The notes beneath the pieces were generated by a model. It had not been told where the DNA came from. It did no database searches and was given only the letters and a program-made list of their open reading frames with translations. The translations under genes were made by a program, and so were the position numbers. A stretch of 64,000 bases of DNA, taken from assembly GCF_007995085.1 (NCBI RefSeq), contig NZ_VOQS01000003.1, positions 1,860,001 to 1,924,000 of the forward strand, given 5' to 3'. Shown one piece after another: positions 8,402 to 16,274 of the stretch (its first letter is position 1; each line of letters starts with the position of its first letter). This DNA comes from Paraburkholderia azotifigens (GTDB lineage: Bacteria; Pseudomonadota; Gammaproteobacteria; Burkholderiales; Burkholderiaceae).

Positions 8402-9574
8402 ATGAAGACCCCGCTTTCGTTCACACGCTTCGCGCTGGCCACGTCACTGGCTGCTGGCGCACTCATGGCCAGTCCCGCGGTGCTTGCGGGCGACGTCACA
8501 ATCGGCTTCGCGGCGCCTTTGACGGGAGGGTCGGCGCACTACGGCGTCGATCTGAAACGCGGCGTCGAACTGGCGCTCGATGACGCCAACGCGAAGAAAC
8601 TCGTGATCGGCGGACAGCCGGTGCACTTCGTCCTTGATGCCGAGGACGATCAGGGCGACCCGCGCATGGGTTCGCAGGTCGCGCAGAAAATGGTGGACTC
8701 GAAGGTCGTGGGCATCGTCGGGCACTTCAATTCGGGCACGAGCATCCCTGCATCGCGCATCTACAACACGGCAGGCATTCCGATGGTCTCGCCGACGGCG
8801 ACGAACCCGACGTTAACCTCGCAAGGCTTCGTTAATGTGTTCCGCGTGGTCAACTCCGACGCGCAGATGGGGCAGCTGGCGGGCCACTCGGCCGTCAATG
8901 CGCTCAAGGGCAAGAGCATCGCCGTGATCGACGATCGCACGTCGTTCGGGCAAGGCATGGCAGATGAATTCGTCAAAGGCGTTGAGGCCGCGGGCGGCAA
9001 GATCGTCGATCGCGAGTTCACGCAGGACAAGGCCGTCGACTTCAAGTCTCAACTCACTCGAATCAAGTCGTTCAATCCCGATGTGGTGTTTTGGGGCGGT
9101 CTCGACCAGCAGGCGGGTTTGCTGATGAAACAGATGCGGCAACTGGGCATCCGTGCTGCGATGCTCGGCGGCGGCAGCTTCGAGAACGAGACGTTCCTCA
9201 AGGTTGCTGGCGAAAGCGCGGAAGGCGCGATGTCGTGGGACTACGGCATTCCGTTGTCCAGGATGAAGACGGGCCGCGAATTCGACGAGAAGATGAAGGC
9301 CAAATACAAGGAGGGCGTGGTGGCGTATGCGCCGTCCGCGTACGACGCCACGTGGGTGCTGATCAACGCGATGCAAAAGGCCAATTCGACGGACCCGAAA
9401 GCATACGGGCCGTTCGTGAAGTCGGTTTCGTTCGAAGGCATCTCCGGCAATATCGCCTTCATGCCGAACGGCGACATGAAGGATCCGACGGCGACGTTCT
9501 ATAAGGTGGTCGGCGGTAAGTGGGTGCCGCAGGCCGTCGCTGTCGGCGACAAGGTCGAGCCGCTCAAGAACTGA
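8402..9574 (+). CDS. ABC transporter substrate-binding protein, branched-chain amino acid (LivJ) type
   Basis: A 390-residue periplasmic binding protein of the Leu/Ile/Val-binding superfamily. The start at 8402 has a TGAGG site upstream; the longer reading frame from 8291 lacks one. It has a signal peptide (MKTPLSFTRFALATSLAAGA, cleavage near VLAG), then the family opening VTIGFAAPLTGGSAHYG, the ligand-loop region HFNSGTSIPASRIYNTAGIP and an intact second lobe to the end. No permease or ATPase genes adjoin it, so it must work with a transporter encoded elsewhere or be a sensor. A remnant of another transporter follows it. Confidence 0.92.
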   Translation: MKTPLSFTRFALATSLAAGALMASPAVLAGDVTIGFAAPLTGGSAHYGVDLKRGVELALDDANAKKLVIGGQPVHFVLDAEDDQGDPRMGSQVAQKMVDSKVVGIVGHFNSGTSIPASRIYNTAGIPMVSPTATNPTLTSQGFVNVFRVVNSDAQMGQLAGHSAVNALKGKSIAVIDDRTSFGQGMADEFVKGVEAAGGKIVDREFTQDKAVDFKSQLTRIKSFNPDVVFWGGLDQQAGLLMKQMRQLGIRAAMLGGGSFENETFLKVAGESAEGAMSWDYGIPLSRMKTGREFDEKMKAKYKEGVVAYAPSAYDATWVLINAMQKANSTDPKAYGPFVKSVSFEGISGNIAFMPNGDMKDPTATFYKVVGGKWVPQAVAVGDKVEPLKN

Positions 9575-9610
9575 AGTCTGGCAGCACCGGCCTGAACTCG
9601 CGTGTCGATA

Positions 9611-9640
9611 GCGGAAGCCTGCAGCCGCTGGGGCTTCCGC
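9611..9640 (+). terminator. Hairpin downstream of the binding-protein gene
   Basis: GCGGAAGCC (9611-9619) pairs with GGCTTCCGC (9632-9640), 36 bases after the stop codon. No T-run follows, so it is a terminator-like or 3'-protecting hairpin rather than a classical terminator. Confidence 0.4.
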
Positions 9641-9774
9641 GCCGACGCAATTCAACACCCACGCTCGCCACGAAGGGGATCGTTCGCAGATGGATGTCAA
9701 CAGCGAAGCAGACTGCCTTCTCGACGACGACAACAACCCCGCCGCCCGTCGACACGAAACGGGACATGCACGCC

Positions 9775-9942
9775 GCAGGCACGGCGCCGATGATCAATTC
9801 ATGGCTGATACAGACCACCGGCAGCCGCATGATTCCCGCTTGCTACCTGATCGCCGCCGCCGTGGTCGGCGTGATCGCGCTGGCTTGCTGCGTGGACCGC
9901 ACGGGCGGCCCGATGCGCGGAGATCCGCGTAACGTCGATTGA
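9775..9942 (+). pseudogene. C-terminal remnant of an MHS-type major facilitator transporter
   Basis: The frame ending at 9942 reads AGTAPMINSWLIQTTGSRMI and then PACYLIAAAVVGVIALACCV and DRTGGPMRG. This matches the last membrane helix and tail of metabolite:H+ symporters (typical GGTAPFI.TWL...T....P..Y). The roughly 200 bases before it do not encode the rest of the protein. It is read as a deletion remnant. A transporter of this type may once have served the neighbouring catabolic cluster. Confidence 0.6.
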
Positions 9943-9988
9943 AGAACCGGTGGTTCAGGCGTTCGCGTAGCACGCCTGGACTTGCACG

Positions 9989-10741
9989 TCACTCTGCGCG
10001 CGTGCTCGACAGATTGTGATAGCGCTCGAGGCTTTCGTTGAGATGGCGCCGCATTGCGCGGCGCGCCGCGCTTTCGTCCTGCTTCTCGATCGCGTCGAGA
10101 ATGTCACCATGCTCGCGCTGAATACGCCGGATGTAGGTCTTGCGTTCTTTCGGATTTGCCTTCGCGTGCTTCAGCCGCAGATCGATAATGATCTCTTGTC
10201 CCAGCGTTCGCAGGATCGACGTGAAGTGCGGATTCTCGGAGCAGGTAGCGACGGCAAGATGGAATTCGAAATCGGCGCGCGCGCATTCGGCATCGTCATC
10301 GACGGCGACGATTTCCATGCGTGCATACACTTCTTTTAGCGCGCGCAAATGGGCCGCGGAACGGCGCTGCGCGGCATAGGCGGCGCACTCGGTTTCGACG
10401 CCGATGCGCAACTCGAGCACGTGCATCGAGTTGTTGAGCGTGTTGGAGTCGATGAAGCCCATCCCGCTGGGCTGTTCTGTCGCAGTGGCGACAAACACGC
10501 CCACGCCGTGACGCGCAATCAGACGGCGCCCGAGTTTGAGCGACGCGACCGCTTCGCGGATCACCGTGCGGCTGACGCCAAATTCGGTGCACAGTTCGGG
10601 CTCGGTCGGCAGCTTGGCGCCGGGCGCATATTCGCCCCGGTCGATCTTGTCGTTGAGTGCCTGAATGACCAGTTCGGTCAGGCTGCGACGCTTTCCCGAA
10701 CTCGCAGCGCTTTTAAGGAGGGTTTCAGCATCCAGAGTCAT
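9989..10741 (-). CDS. GntR-family transcriptional regulator, FadR/FCD type
   Basis: A 250-residue DNA-binding regulator. The start at 10741 (MTLDAETLL) is preferred over the longer frame from 10810; a GGAG lies nine bases upstream. The winged helix (about 20-90) shows RGEYAPGAKLPTEPELCTEF and GVSRTVIREAVASL. The C-terminal all-helical FCD ligand domain has ELRIGVE, the DFEFHLAVATCSENP segment with the metal-binding Asp/His pattern, and a closing REHGDILDAIEKQD with RRHLNES. It sits between the orphan binding protein and the six-gene catabolic operon. Repeated TGACATAT motifs near its own start and the two other promoter regions make it the likely regulator of the whole region. Confidence 0.93.
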   Translation of the reverse strand: MTLDAETLLKSAASSGKRRSLTELVIQALNDKIDRGEYAPGAKLPTEPELCTEFGVSRTVIREAVASLKLGRRLIARHGVGVFVATATEQPSGMGFIDSNTLNNSMHVLELRIGVETECAAYAAQRRSAAHLRALKEVYARMEIVAVDDDAECARADFEFHLAVATCSENPHFTSILRTLGQEIIIDLRLKHAKANPKERKTYIRRIQREHGDILDAIEKQDESAARRAMRRHLNESLERYHNLSSTRAE

Positions 10742-10828
10742 TCCGTGTGCTCCACACCGGATAAAGAACTCTGCAATTGACGGCTGCAGACGTACCGCGC
10801 CGGCGCACATTGTGTGTAATCTGCGCCG

Positions 10829-10846
10829 TATGACATATTATGACTG
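10829..10846. promoter_or_regulatory. Candidate GntR autoregulatory operator
   Basis: The sequence TATGACATATTATGACTG lies about 88 bases upstream of the GntR start. It repeats ATGAC and shares TGACATAT with sites at 8263 and 18537. TGACATA-type half sites are common for FCD regulators; its role here is inferred. Confidence 0.4.
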
Positions 10847-10869
10847 TAACACAGCTGCGGCCTCGTCAT

Positions 10870-10900
10870 CGCTCGCCCCCTGGCGCGGAAGGGGCGAGCG
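10870..10900 (-). terminator. Terminator-like hairpin after the six-gene operon
   Basis: CGCTCGCCCC (10870-10879) pairs with GGGGCGAGCG (10891-10900) around an 11-base loop. It lies 45 bases after the last operon stop codon. There is no clear T-run on either side. Confidence 0.5.
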
Positions 10901-10944
10901 GTTGATGCAACTCAAACTGCAACTCAAACGCACTCGAACGTGAA

Positions 10945-11697
10945 TCAGGCGTAGATATAGCCGCCGCTCACGATGACGTTTTCTCCCGTCGCATAGGTGT
11001 TGCGCGCGCTCGCCATCATGACGACCCATTGCGCGATTTCCTCGGGTTCCGCTGCACGTCCCAGCGGATTCGCAGCAGCCAGTTCGCCGAGAAAACCTGC
11101 CTTCTTCGCCTTGTCCGTTGCAAAGCCTGCCGGTGCAACCGAATTGACGAGAATGCCGTCCTTCGCCACTTCCTGTGCGAACGATTTCGTCAGGCTCACG
11201 ACGGCCGCCTTGGTCGCGGCATAGTGTGCGTTCTGAGGATGAGCCTTGAATGCATCGACCGACGTGATGTTCACGATACGTCCCGCGACATGCGCCTCGA
11301 CCTTCGGACGGCTGCGCATGTGTTCGATCGCGGCGACCATCATGTGATAAGTGCCCTTGATATTGACGGCGTTCTCGAGATCCCACTCGTCGTCGGAAAT
11401 CTCGAGGATCGGGCGGCGCGGATAGATCGCCGCGCTGTTGATCAGGCAGTCGACACGGCCGAGCGCTTCCAGCGCCTTGCGAAAAACTTCCTGCGCGGAT
11501 TCCTTGCGCGTGATGTCGCCGACCGCGCCGAACACCTGGTGACCTTGCGCCTTCAGCGCGCCGACGGTTTCGTCGAGCAGTGGCCCGTTCTTGTCGATCA
11601 GCGCGACGCTTTCCGCGCCATCCGCGAGCATCAGCTTTGCGACGGTCAACCCAAGCCCGGAAGCGCCGCCGACGATAACGACTCGTTGATTCTTCAT
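10945..11697 (-). CDS. Short-chain dehydrogenase/reductase
   Basis: A 250-residue classical SDR that would oxidise or reduce a hydroxyl/keto group with NAD(P). The nucleotide-binding motif is GGASGLG near residue 10, the NNAG position reads NSAAI, the catalytic Ser lies in NITSVDAF, and Tyr/Lys in YAATK. The acidic residue after beta-2 (LIDKNG) favours NAD(H). It is the last gene of a minus-strand operon, 33 bases after the preceding SDR. The substrate is not evident. Confidence 0.92.
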   Translation of the reverse strand: MKNQRVVIVGGASGLGLTVAKLMLADGAESVALIDKNGPLLDETVGALKAQGHQVFGAVGDITRKESAQEVFRKALEALGRVDCLINSAAIYPRRPILEISDDEWDLENAVNIKGTYHMMVAAIEHMRSRPKVEAHVAGRIVNITSVDAFKAHPQNAHYAATKAAVVSLTKSFAQEVAKDGILVNSVAPAGFATDKAKKAGFLGELAAANPLGRAAEPEEIAQWVVMMASARNTYATGENVIVSGGYIYA

Positions 11698-11730
11698 GAT
11701 TCGAATGTGTCCTGTTTGACGATGCGTTGA

Positions 11731-12471
11731 TTACTCGACCGTGACGATCTGCGAGCCACCCGCAGCCTGGTCGGTCGGAAAAACTTCCATGCGCGAGACG
11801 TCGACTGCTTCGGGCAACGAGAGCGCCGTGGCAATCAGTTCTGCAATGTTTTCGGGCTGGATCGAGCGATAGGCGTCGTAGAGCTTTTCGTTCGCGCCTT
11901 GCGTGCCGAGCGCGGTGCGATACAGGCTCGTTTGCACGCGGCCCGGCGCGATCTCCGTGACGCGGACTTTGGTGCCGAGCAGATCGCAACGCAGCGAATC
12001 GCAGAACATGCTGATTGCGGCCTTGGTCGCGCCATAGACGGCCGTATTCGGATGCGGAAAACGACCCGCGCTCGAACCGACAAAAAACAGATGGCCGCGC
12101 TTGCGCCTTGTCATGCCGTCGAGCGCCATGTGCGCGAGACGCAGCGGCGCGCGCAGATTGATATCGATCATGCGGTCGATATCCGCCGGATCGCTTTCGC
12201 CGAATTTCGCAATGGCGGGCAGCAGTCCCGCGTTATTCACGACGACGTCGATGTCGACACGCCCGAACAGATCGCGTAAGGGCGCCGTGTCCTGCAGATC
12301 CAGCGCGATGGGCGTCACGTTGCACTCGCTCGCGAGCGCATCGAGCGCCTTGGCGTCGCGGCCGAGCGCATAGACCTGCAGCCCGTCGTTGACGAGCCGC
12401 TGCGCGATCGCGCGTCCGATGCCGCTGGACGCGCCCGTGACCAGTGCGGTCCGGTAGGAATGGGCAATCAT
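11731..12471 (-). CDS. Short-chain dehydrogenase/reductase
   Basis: A 246-residue classical SDR. TGASSGIG near residue 13 binds the cofactor, NNAG is intact, Ser is in FFVGSSAGR and Tyr/Lys in YGATK. The basic residue after beta-2 (ALGRD) suggests NADP(H), unlike its downstream neighbour. The two SDRs are only distantly alike, so they probably act on different steps. It is the fifth gene of the operon, 30 bases after the FAD oxidoreductase. It has the look of serine/3-hydroxy-acid dehydrogenases (YdfG-like) but the substrate is open. Confidence 0.92.
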   Translation of the reverse strand: MIAHSYRTALVTGASSGIGRAIAQRLVNDGLQVYALGRDAKALDALASECNVTPIALDLQDTAPLRDLFGRVDIDVVVNNAGLLPAIAKFGESDPADIDRMIDINLRAPLRLAHMALDGMTRRKRGHLFFVGSSAGRFPHPNTAVYGATKAAISMFCDSLRCDLLGTKVRVTEIAPGRVQTSLYRTALGTQGANEKLYDAYRSIQPENIAELIATALSLPEAVDVSRMEVFPTDQAAGGSQIVTVE

Positions 12472-12501
12472 GTAGTCAACCTCTGTTTATTGATGACGCG
12501 T

Positions 12502-13698
12502 TCAGATCACGCCTTCTTCGAGGAAGGGCTTGTTCTCGACCACACGCTCATAACCGAGCGGCGCGAGATCGAGCGAGCGGTATCCGCCGTAGACGATCAG
12601 TTCGCTCAAGCCTCGCCCGATGGCGGGCGACTGCTGCAAGCCATGTCCGCTGAATCCGTTGGCGAACAGGAAGTTCGTGACTTCCGGATGCGGGCCGACG
12701 ATCGCGTTATGGTCCAGCACGCAGAAGTCGTAATGGCCCGCCCACGCATTCACGACCTTGATGGCTTCGAATGCGGGAACGCGTTCGGCAAGCGCCGGCC
12801 AGATGATCTCGTCGAACTCGGAATGGATCACGTCGAAGTCGTCGACGTCCGCGAGCGGATCGGGCTCCGGATAGCAGCCCGTCAGGTAGTACTGTCCTTC
12901 GGGCCGGAAGAAGATACCCGTCGTATCGATCGTGAGGGGAACAGTGCCTTGCAGCGGCGTGCGGCAGTCGAAGACGAACAGGCAGCGCTTTCGCGGCTCC
13001 ACGGGAATGTCGAGGCCGGCCAGACGCGCAATTGCCGGGCCGCGCGTGCCCGCGGCGTTCACCAGCAGGCCGCAACCGATGCTCTCGCCGCTCTTCAGCC
13101 TGACGCCCGTGATGCTCGCGCCTTCACGGATCACATCGACCACTTCGTTTTCGATGTATTCGATGCCGAGCGAGCGCGCCTTCTTTCGCATGCCCTGAAG
13201 CAGTCCGTAGCTGTCGAACCAGCCTTCGCCGCTTTGTCCGTAGACGCCGTTCACGAGCCCTTCCGTATTCAGCCACGGAAAGCGGGCTTTCAGCTGCGCC
13301 TGATCGAGTAGCGCGACGTCGGCGCCGTTTTCGCGTTGCGTCGCGTAGTTGCGCTCGAACATCGGCGCGCCTTGCGCGTCGCCGAGGTACAGATAGCCAT
13401 TTTCCTTGAAGCCGAGTTCGGGCGCGTCGCCGTCGACGGCAACCCGTTCATGGAAATTGCGGATGAACTCGGTGCCGAACTGCGAAATGCGGATGTTCAG
13501 CGGATTCGAGAACTGATGACGGATCGACGCGCTCGACAGCGCCGTCGCGGACTTCGCATAGGTCCAGTCTCGCTCGACGACGAGCACCGAGCCTTTGAAG
13601 TCCGGATTCGTCGCCAGAAAATATGCGGTCGCGCTGCCGACGACCGCGCCGCCCACGATCACCACGTCGTAGTGCTGCTTTGATGCTTGCTGTGCCAT
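12502..13698 (-). CDS. FAD-dependent oxidoreductase, DAO/FOXRED1-like
   Basis: A 398-residue flavoprotein of the glycine/D-amino-acid oxidase fold. The FAD dinucleotide motif is VVIVGGAVVGSATAYFL near residue 12, followed by VVERD. A second FAD contact is NAAGTRGPAIARLAGL, and the C-terminal FAD loop is FANGFSGHGLQQSPAIGR. This wording is closest to FOXRED1-like dehydrogenases, which oxidise amines or amino acids and often pass electrons to ETF. ETF genes lie just across the divergent promoter, which supports dehydrogenase rather than oxidase action. Substrate unknown; sarcosine-like amines are one possibility. Confidence 0.9.
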   Translation of the reverse strand: MAQQASKQHYDVVIVGGAVVGSATAYFLATNPDFKGSVLVVERDWTYAKSATALSSASIRHQFSNPLNIRISQFGTEFIRNFHERVAVDGDAPELGFKENGYLYLGDAQGAPMFERNYATQRENGADVALLDQAQLKARFPWLNTEGLVNGVYGQSGEGWFDSYGLLQGMRKKARSLGIEYIENEVVDVIREGASITGVRLKSGESIGCGLLVNAAGTRGPAIARLAGLDIPVEPRKRCLFVFDCRTPLQGTVPLTIDTTGIFFRPEGQYYLTGCYPEPDPLADVDDFDVIHSEFDEIIWPALAERVPAFEAIKVVNAWAGHYDFCVLDHNAIVGPHPEVTNFLFANGFSGHGLQQSPAIGRGLSELIVYGGYRSLDLAPLGYERVVENKPFLEEGVI

Positions 13699-13735
13699 CT
13701 CAATGCTTCCAGAAAGTCGATCGGGTTAGCGGCGC

Positions 13736-14569
13736 TTACCGGTTCTTCGGATCATCTTCGAAGTGGCCGTCGGCGGCGAACTGACCGCCCTGAAAACGCA
13801 CGGCAGGATGCTTCGGATCGCCGATGGGCGTGTTCGCATAGACCTCGGCGCGATATGCGTCGGCGCAATCTTGCGGGCGATACCCGAGGTAGCCCGCCTG
13901 CGTGTTGTCCCAGAAGTTCGCGCTGTTGTTCGAGTTGCCGTAGACGATCATATGGCCGACGCTTGGCGTCATCAGCGCCTGGATGCACAGATGCGAGAAG
14001 TCGTCGTAGGAAAGCCAGGTGGCCAGCATGCGGCGGTCGACGGGCTTCGGAAAGCACGAGCCGATGCGCACGCACACCGACTCGAGGCCGAACTTGTCGA
14101 AGTAGTAGCGCGACAGGTTTTCGACGAATGCCTTGCTTACGCCATAGAGGCTGTCCGGGCGCTGCGGCACGTTCGCGTCGATGGTCTCTACGCATTCGTA
14201 GAAGCCGATCGCGTGAACGGAACTCGCGTAGATCACGCGCTTCACGCCTTCCTGGCGCGCCGCTTCGTAGATGTGATAGCTGCCTGCGATGTTCGAATCG
14301 AGAATGACCTGAAACGTATTCTCGCGGGGCGCGCCGCCCAGATGTATGACCATGTCGACGCCCTTCATCATGTCGAACACGGCGTTGCGGTCGGCCAGGT
14401 CGCAGACGAAGTGACGCTCGTTCGCGCGGACTTCGCCGAGCGATGCGCGATCGCTGAGCGTCAGCTGTTCGGCATACGGCCGCAGCGATTCGCGCAGCAC
14501 GGAGCCGAGCGCGCCCGCGGCGCCCGTGATCAGGATGTTCTTGAACGGAGGCTTGCTGATGTCGGTCAT
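13736..14569 (-). CDS. NAD-dependent epimerase/dehydratase family protein, uronate dehydrogenase-like
   Basis: A 277-residue extended SDR. The NAD motif is TGAAGALGSVLRE; the active site has Ser in ASSVHAIGFY and Tyr/Lys in LYGVSKAFVENL. Further agreement with bacterial uronate dehydrogenases is seen in RIGSCFPKP, RMLATWLSYDDF and the closing FQGGQFA. Those enzymes oxidise galacturonate or glucuronate to the aldarolactone. The match runs the full length, but here it stands in a hydantoinase operon, so another sugar- or lactone-like substrate is possible. It follows hyuB by nine bases. Confidence 0.85.
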   Translation of the reverse strand: MTDISKPPFKNILITGAAGALGSVLRESLRPYAEQLTLSDRASLGEVRANERHFVCDLADRNAVFDMMKGVDMVIHLGGAPRENTFQVILDSNIAGSYHIYEAARQEGVKRVIYASSVHAIGFYECVETIDANVPQRPDSLYGVSKAFVENLSRYYFDKFGLESVCVRIGSCFPKPVDRRMLATWLSYDDFSHLCIQALMTPSVGHMIVYGNSNNSANFWDNTQAGYLGYRPQDCADAYRAEVYANTPIGDPKHPAVRFQGGQFAADGHFEDDPKNR

Positions 14570-14578
14570 GTCGGTTCC

Positions 14579-16261
14579 TTACCTTTCTACCGATGCTTTC
14601 AGTGCATCGAGCGTGAGACCGTAGTCGTCGCGCAGTTGCGCTTCGGAGATGTACTCGTTGCGGATGTCGCGCAGCAAGGCTTCGCGGTCGCGCTGTTCCG
14701 GGGAACCGACGCCGCCGCCGCCCGGCAGAGACAGCGTGACGCGTTCATGCTCGGCGACGGCCTGCGTGCCTTTGCCCTTCATCTTCGTGCCGTCCGACAG
14801 CGTGACCTGACCGGGTGCGCCGGACTGGCCGCCCGACTGTCCGCGCGCGGGATGATCGATGCGATCGAACATCGCATTGAAGCGGAAGTGATAGCCCGCG
14901 CGCGGCCCGATTTCGACGATCTGGCCAAGGCCGCCGCGCAGCTTGCCGGCGCCGCCCGAGCCCGAGCGCATTTCCTTGCGCCACACGACGATGGGTCCGA
15001 CCTGTTCGGTGGCTTCGACGGACATCGCGTGCACGCCGCTCGGAAACGCCGTCGCGGACAGACCATCGAGTTCCGCGCGCGCGCCCGTGCCGCCGCTGTT
15101 GAACATCAGGATTTCGCTGCCCTTGAGGCCCGAACCTTCCTGTACGGGACGCGCGCTCACATGCAGATTCCACAACGCGCCGGAGCCTTCCGCCGGCACG
15201 CGATCCGGCAGGATCTTGTGCAACGCGCCGAGCACGAGGTCCGGCACGAAGTGGCCGAGCACATGGCGAACCGCGACGGGACTCGGGCGTTGCGCGTTGA
15301 GAATGCAGCCCGCGGGCGCCTGCACGCGGAACGGTTCGAGCGATGCCGCGTTGTTCGGCACCTCGGGCGCGATGATGCATTTCAGCCCATAGCACGCGTA
15401 CGCTTTCGCGTAGAGCAGCGGCACGTTGATGCCGAACGGGCTGGCGGGCGACGAACCCGCGAAGTCCGCCAGCAGATGATCGCTGTCGACTGTAAGTGTG
15501 ACGTTGAGCTTGACGGGCGTGTCGTAGCCGTCGAGCGTCATGTCGTTGGTCTGCGTGCCCTTCGGCAGCGCGGCGATGCGTTCGAGCGTCGCTTCGCGGC
15601 TGCGCGCAAGAATGAATTCGCCGATACCTTCGACGTCTTTCAGGTCGAACTCCCTGAGCATTTCCAGCAGGCGCTTGTGGCCCGTTTCATTGCACGCCGC
15701 CAGCGCGTAGAGATCGCCGACCACCTTGTCGGGCTCGCGCACGTTGTTGCGCAGAATGTTGATCAGATCGCGATTGACTTCGCCGCGCTCGATCAGCTTC
15801 ATGATCGGCACGAACAGGCCTTCTTCGTAGATCTCGCGCGAGTCCGGCCCGAAGCCGCGGCCGCCGATATCGACCACGTGCGCCGTGCTCGCGAAGTAGC
15901 CGATCAGTTCGCCGTTGTGAAACGAAGGCGACACGACCGTGAAGTCGTGCAAATGCCCCGTGCCTTTCCACGGATCGTTGGTCAGATAGACATCGCCTTC
16001 GTACATCCTGTCGATGCCGATGTCGTTCATGAAGTTCTCGACGGCTTCCGCCATCGTGTTCACGTGTCCGGGCGTGCCCGTCACGGCTTGCGCGAGCATG
16101 CGGCCGCGCTTGTCGAAGATGCCCGCCGAGAGGTCGCCCGCTTCGCGTACGCTGGTGCTGAACGCGGTGCGGATCAAGGCCATCGCCTGTTCTTCCACGA
16201 CGGAAATCAGGCGGTTCCACATGACCTGCATGTGGATCGTGTCGAGATTGCTGAGAGACAT
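14579..16261 (-). CDS. hyuB: Hydantoinase/oxoprolinase B-type subunit
   Basis: A 560-residue protein of the hydantoinase B/5-oxoprolinase family, the partner of HyuA in ATP-driven opening of cyclic amides or in ATP-dependent carboxylases. Family landmarks are visible: MWNRLISVVEEQAMALIRTA at the start, STSVREAGDLSAGIFD, NDPWKGTGHLHD, and the glycine-rich end SLPGGGGVGSPEQRD. It is full length. It lies 13 bases after hyuA, and its stop is nine bases before the next gene. The exact substrate (hydantoin, N-methylhydantoin, oxoproline or a ketone to be carboxylated) cannot be read from sequence alone. Confidence 0.93.
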   Translation of the reverse strand: MSLSNLDTIHMQVMWNRLISVVEEQAMALIRTAFSTSVREAGDLSAGIFDKRGRMLAQAVTGTPGHVNTMAEAVENFMNDIGIDRMYEGDVYLTNDPWKGTGHLHDFTVVSPSFHNGELIGYFASTAHVVDIGGRGFGPDSREIYEEGLFVPIMKLIERGEVNRDLINILRNNVREPDKVVGDLYALAACNETGHKRLLEMLREFDLKDVEGIGEFILARSREATLERIAALPKGTQTNDMTLDGYDTPVKLNVTLTVDSDHLLADFAGSSPASPFGINVPLLYAKAYACYGLKCIIAPEVPNNAASLEPFRVQAPAGCILNAQRPSPVAVRHVLGHFVPDLVLGALHKILPDRVPAEGSGALWNLHVSARPVQEGSGLKGSEILMFNSGGTGARAELDGLSATAFPSGVHAMSVEATEQVGPIVVWRKEMRSGSGGAGKLRGGLGQIVEIGPRAGYHFRFNAMFDRIDHPARGQSGGQSGAPGQVTLSDGTKMKGKGTQAVAEHERVTLSLPGGGGVGSPEQRDREALLRDIRNEYISEAQLRDDYGLTLDALKASVER

Positions 16262-16274
16262 GTCCGGCTCCTGA

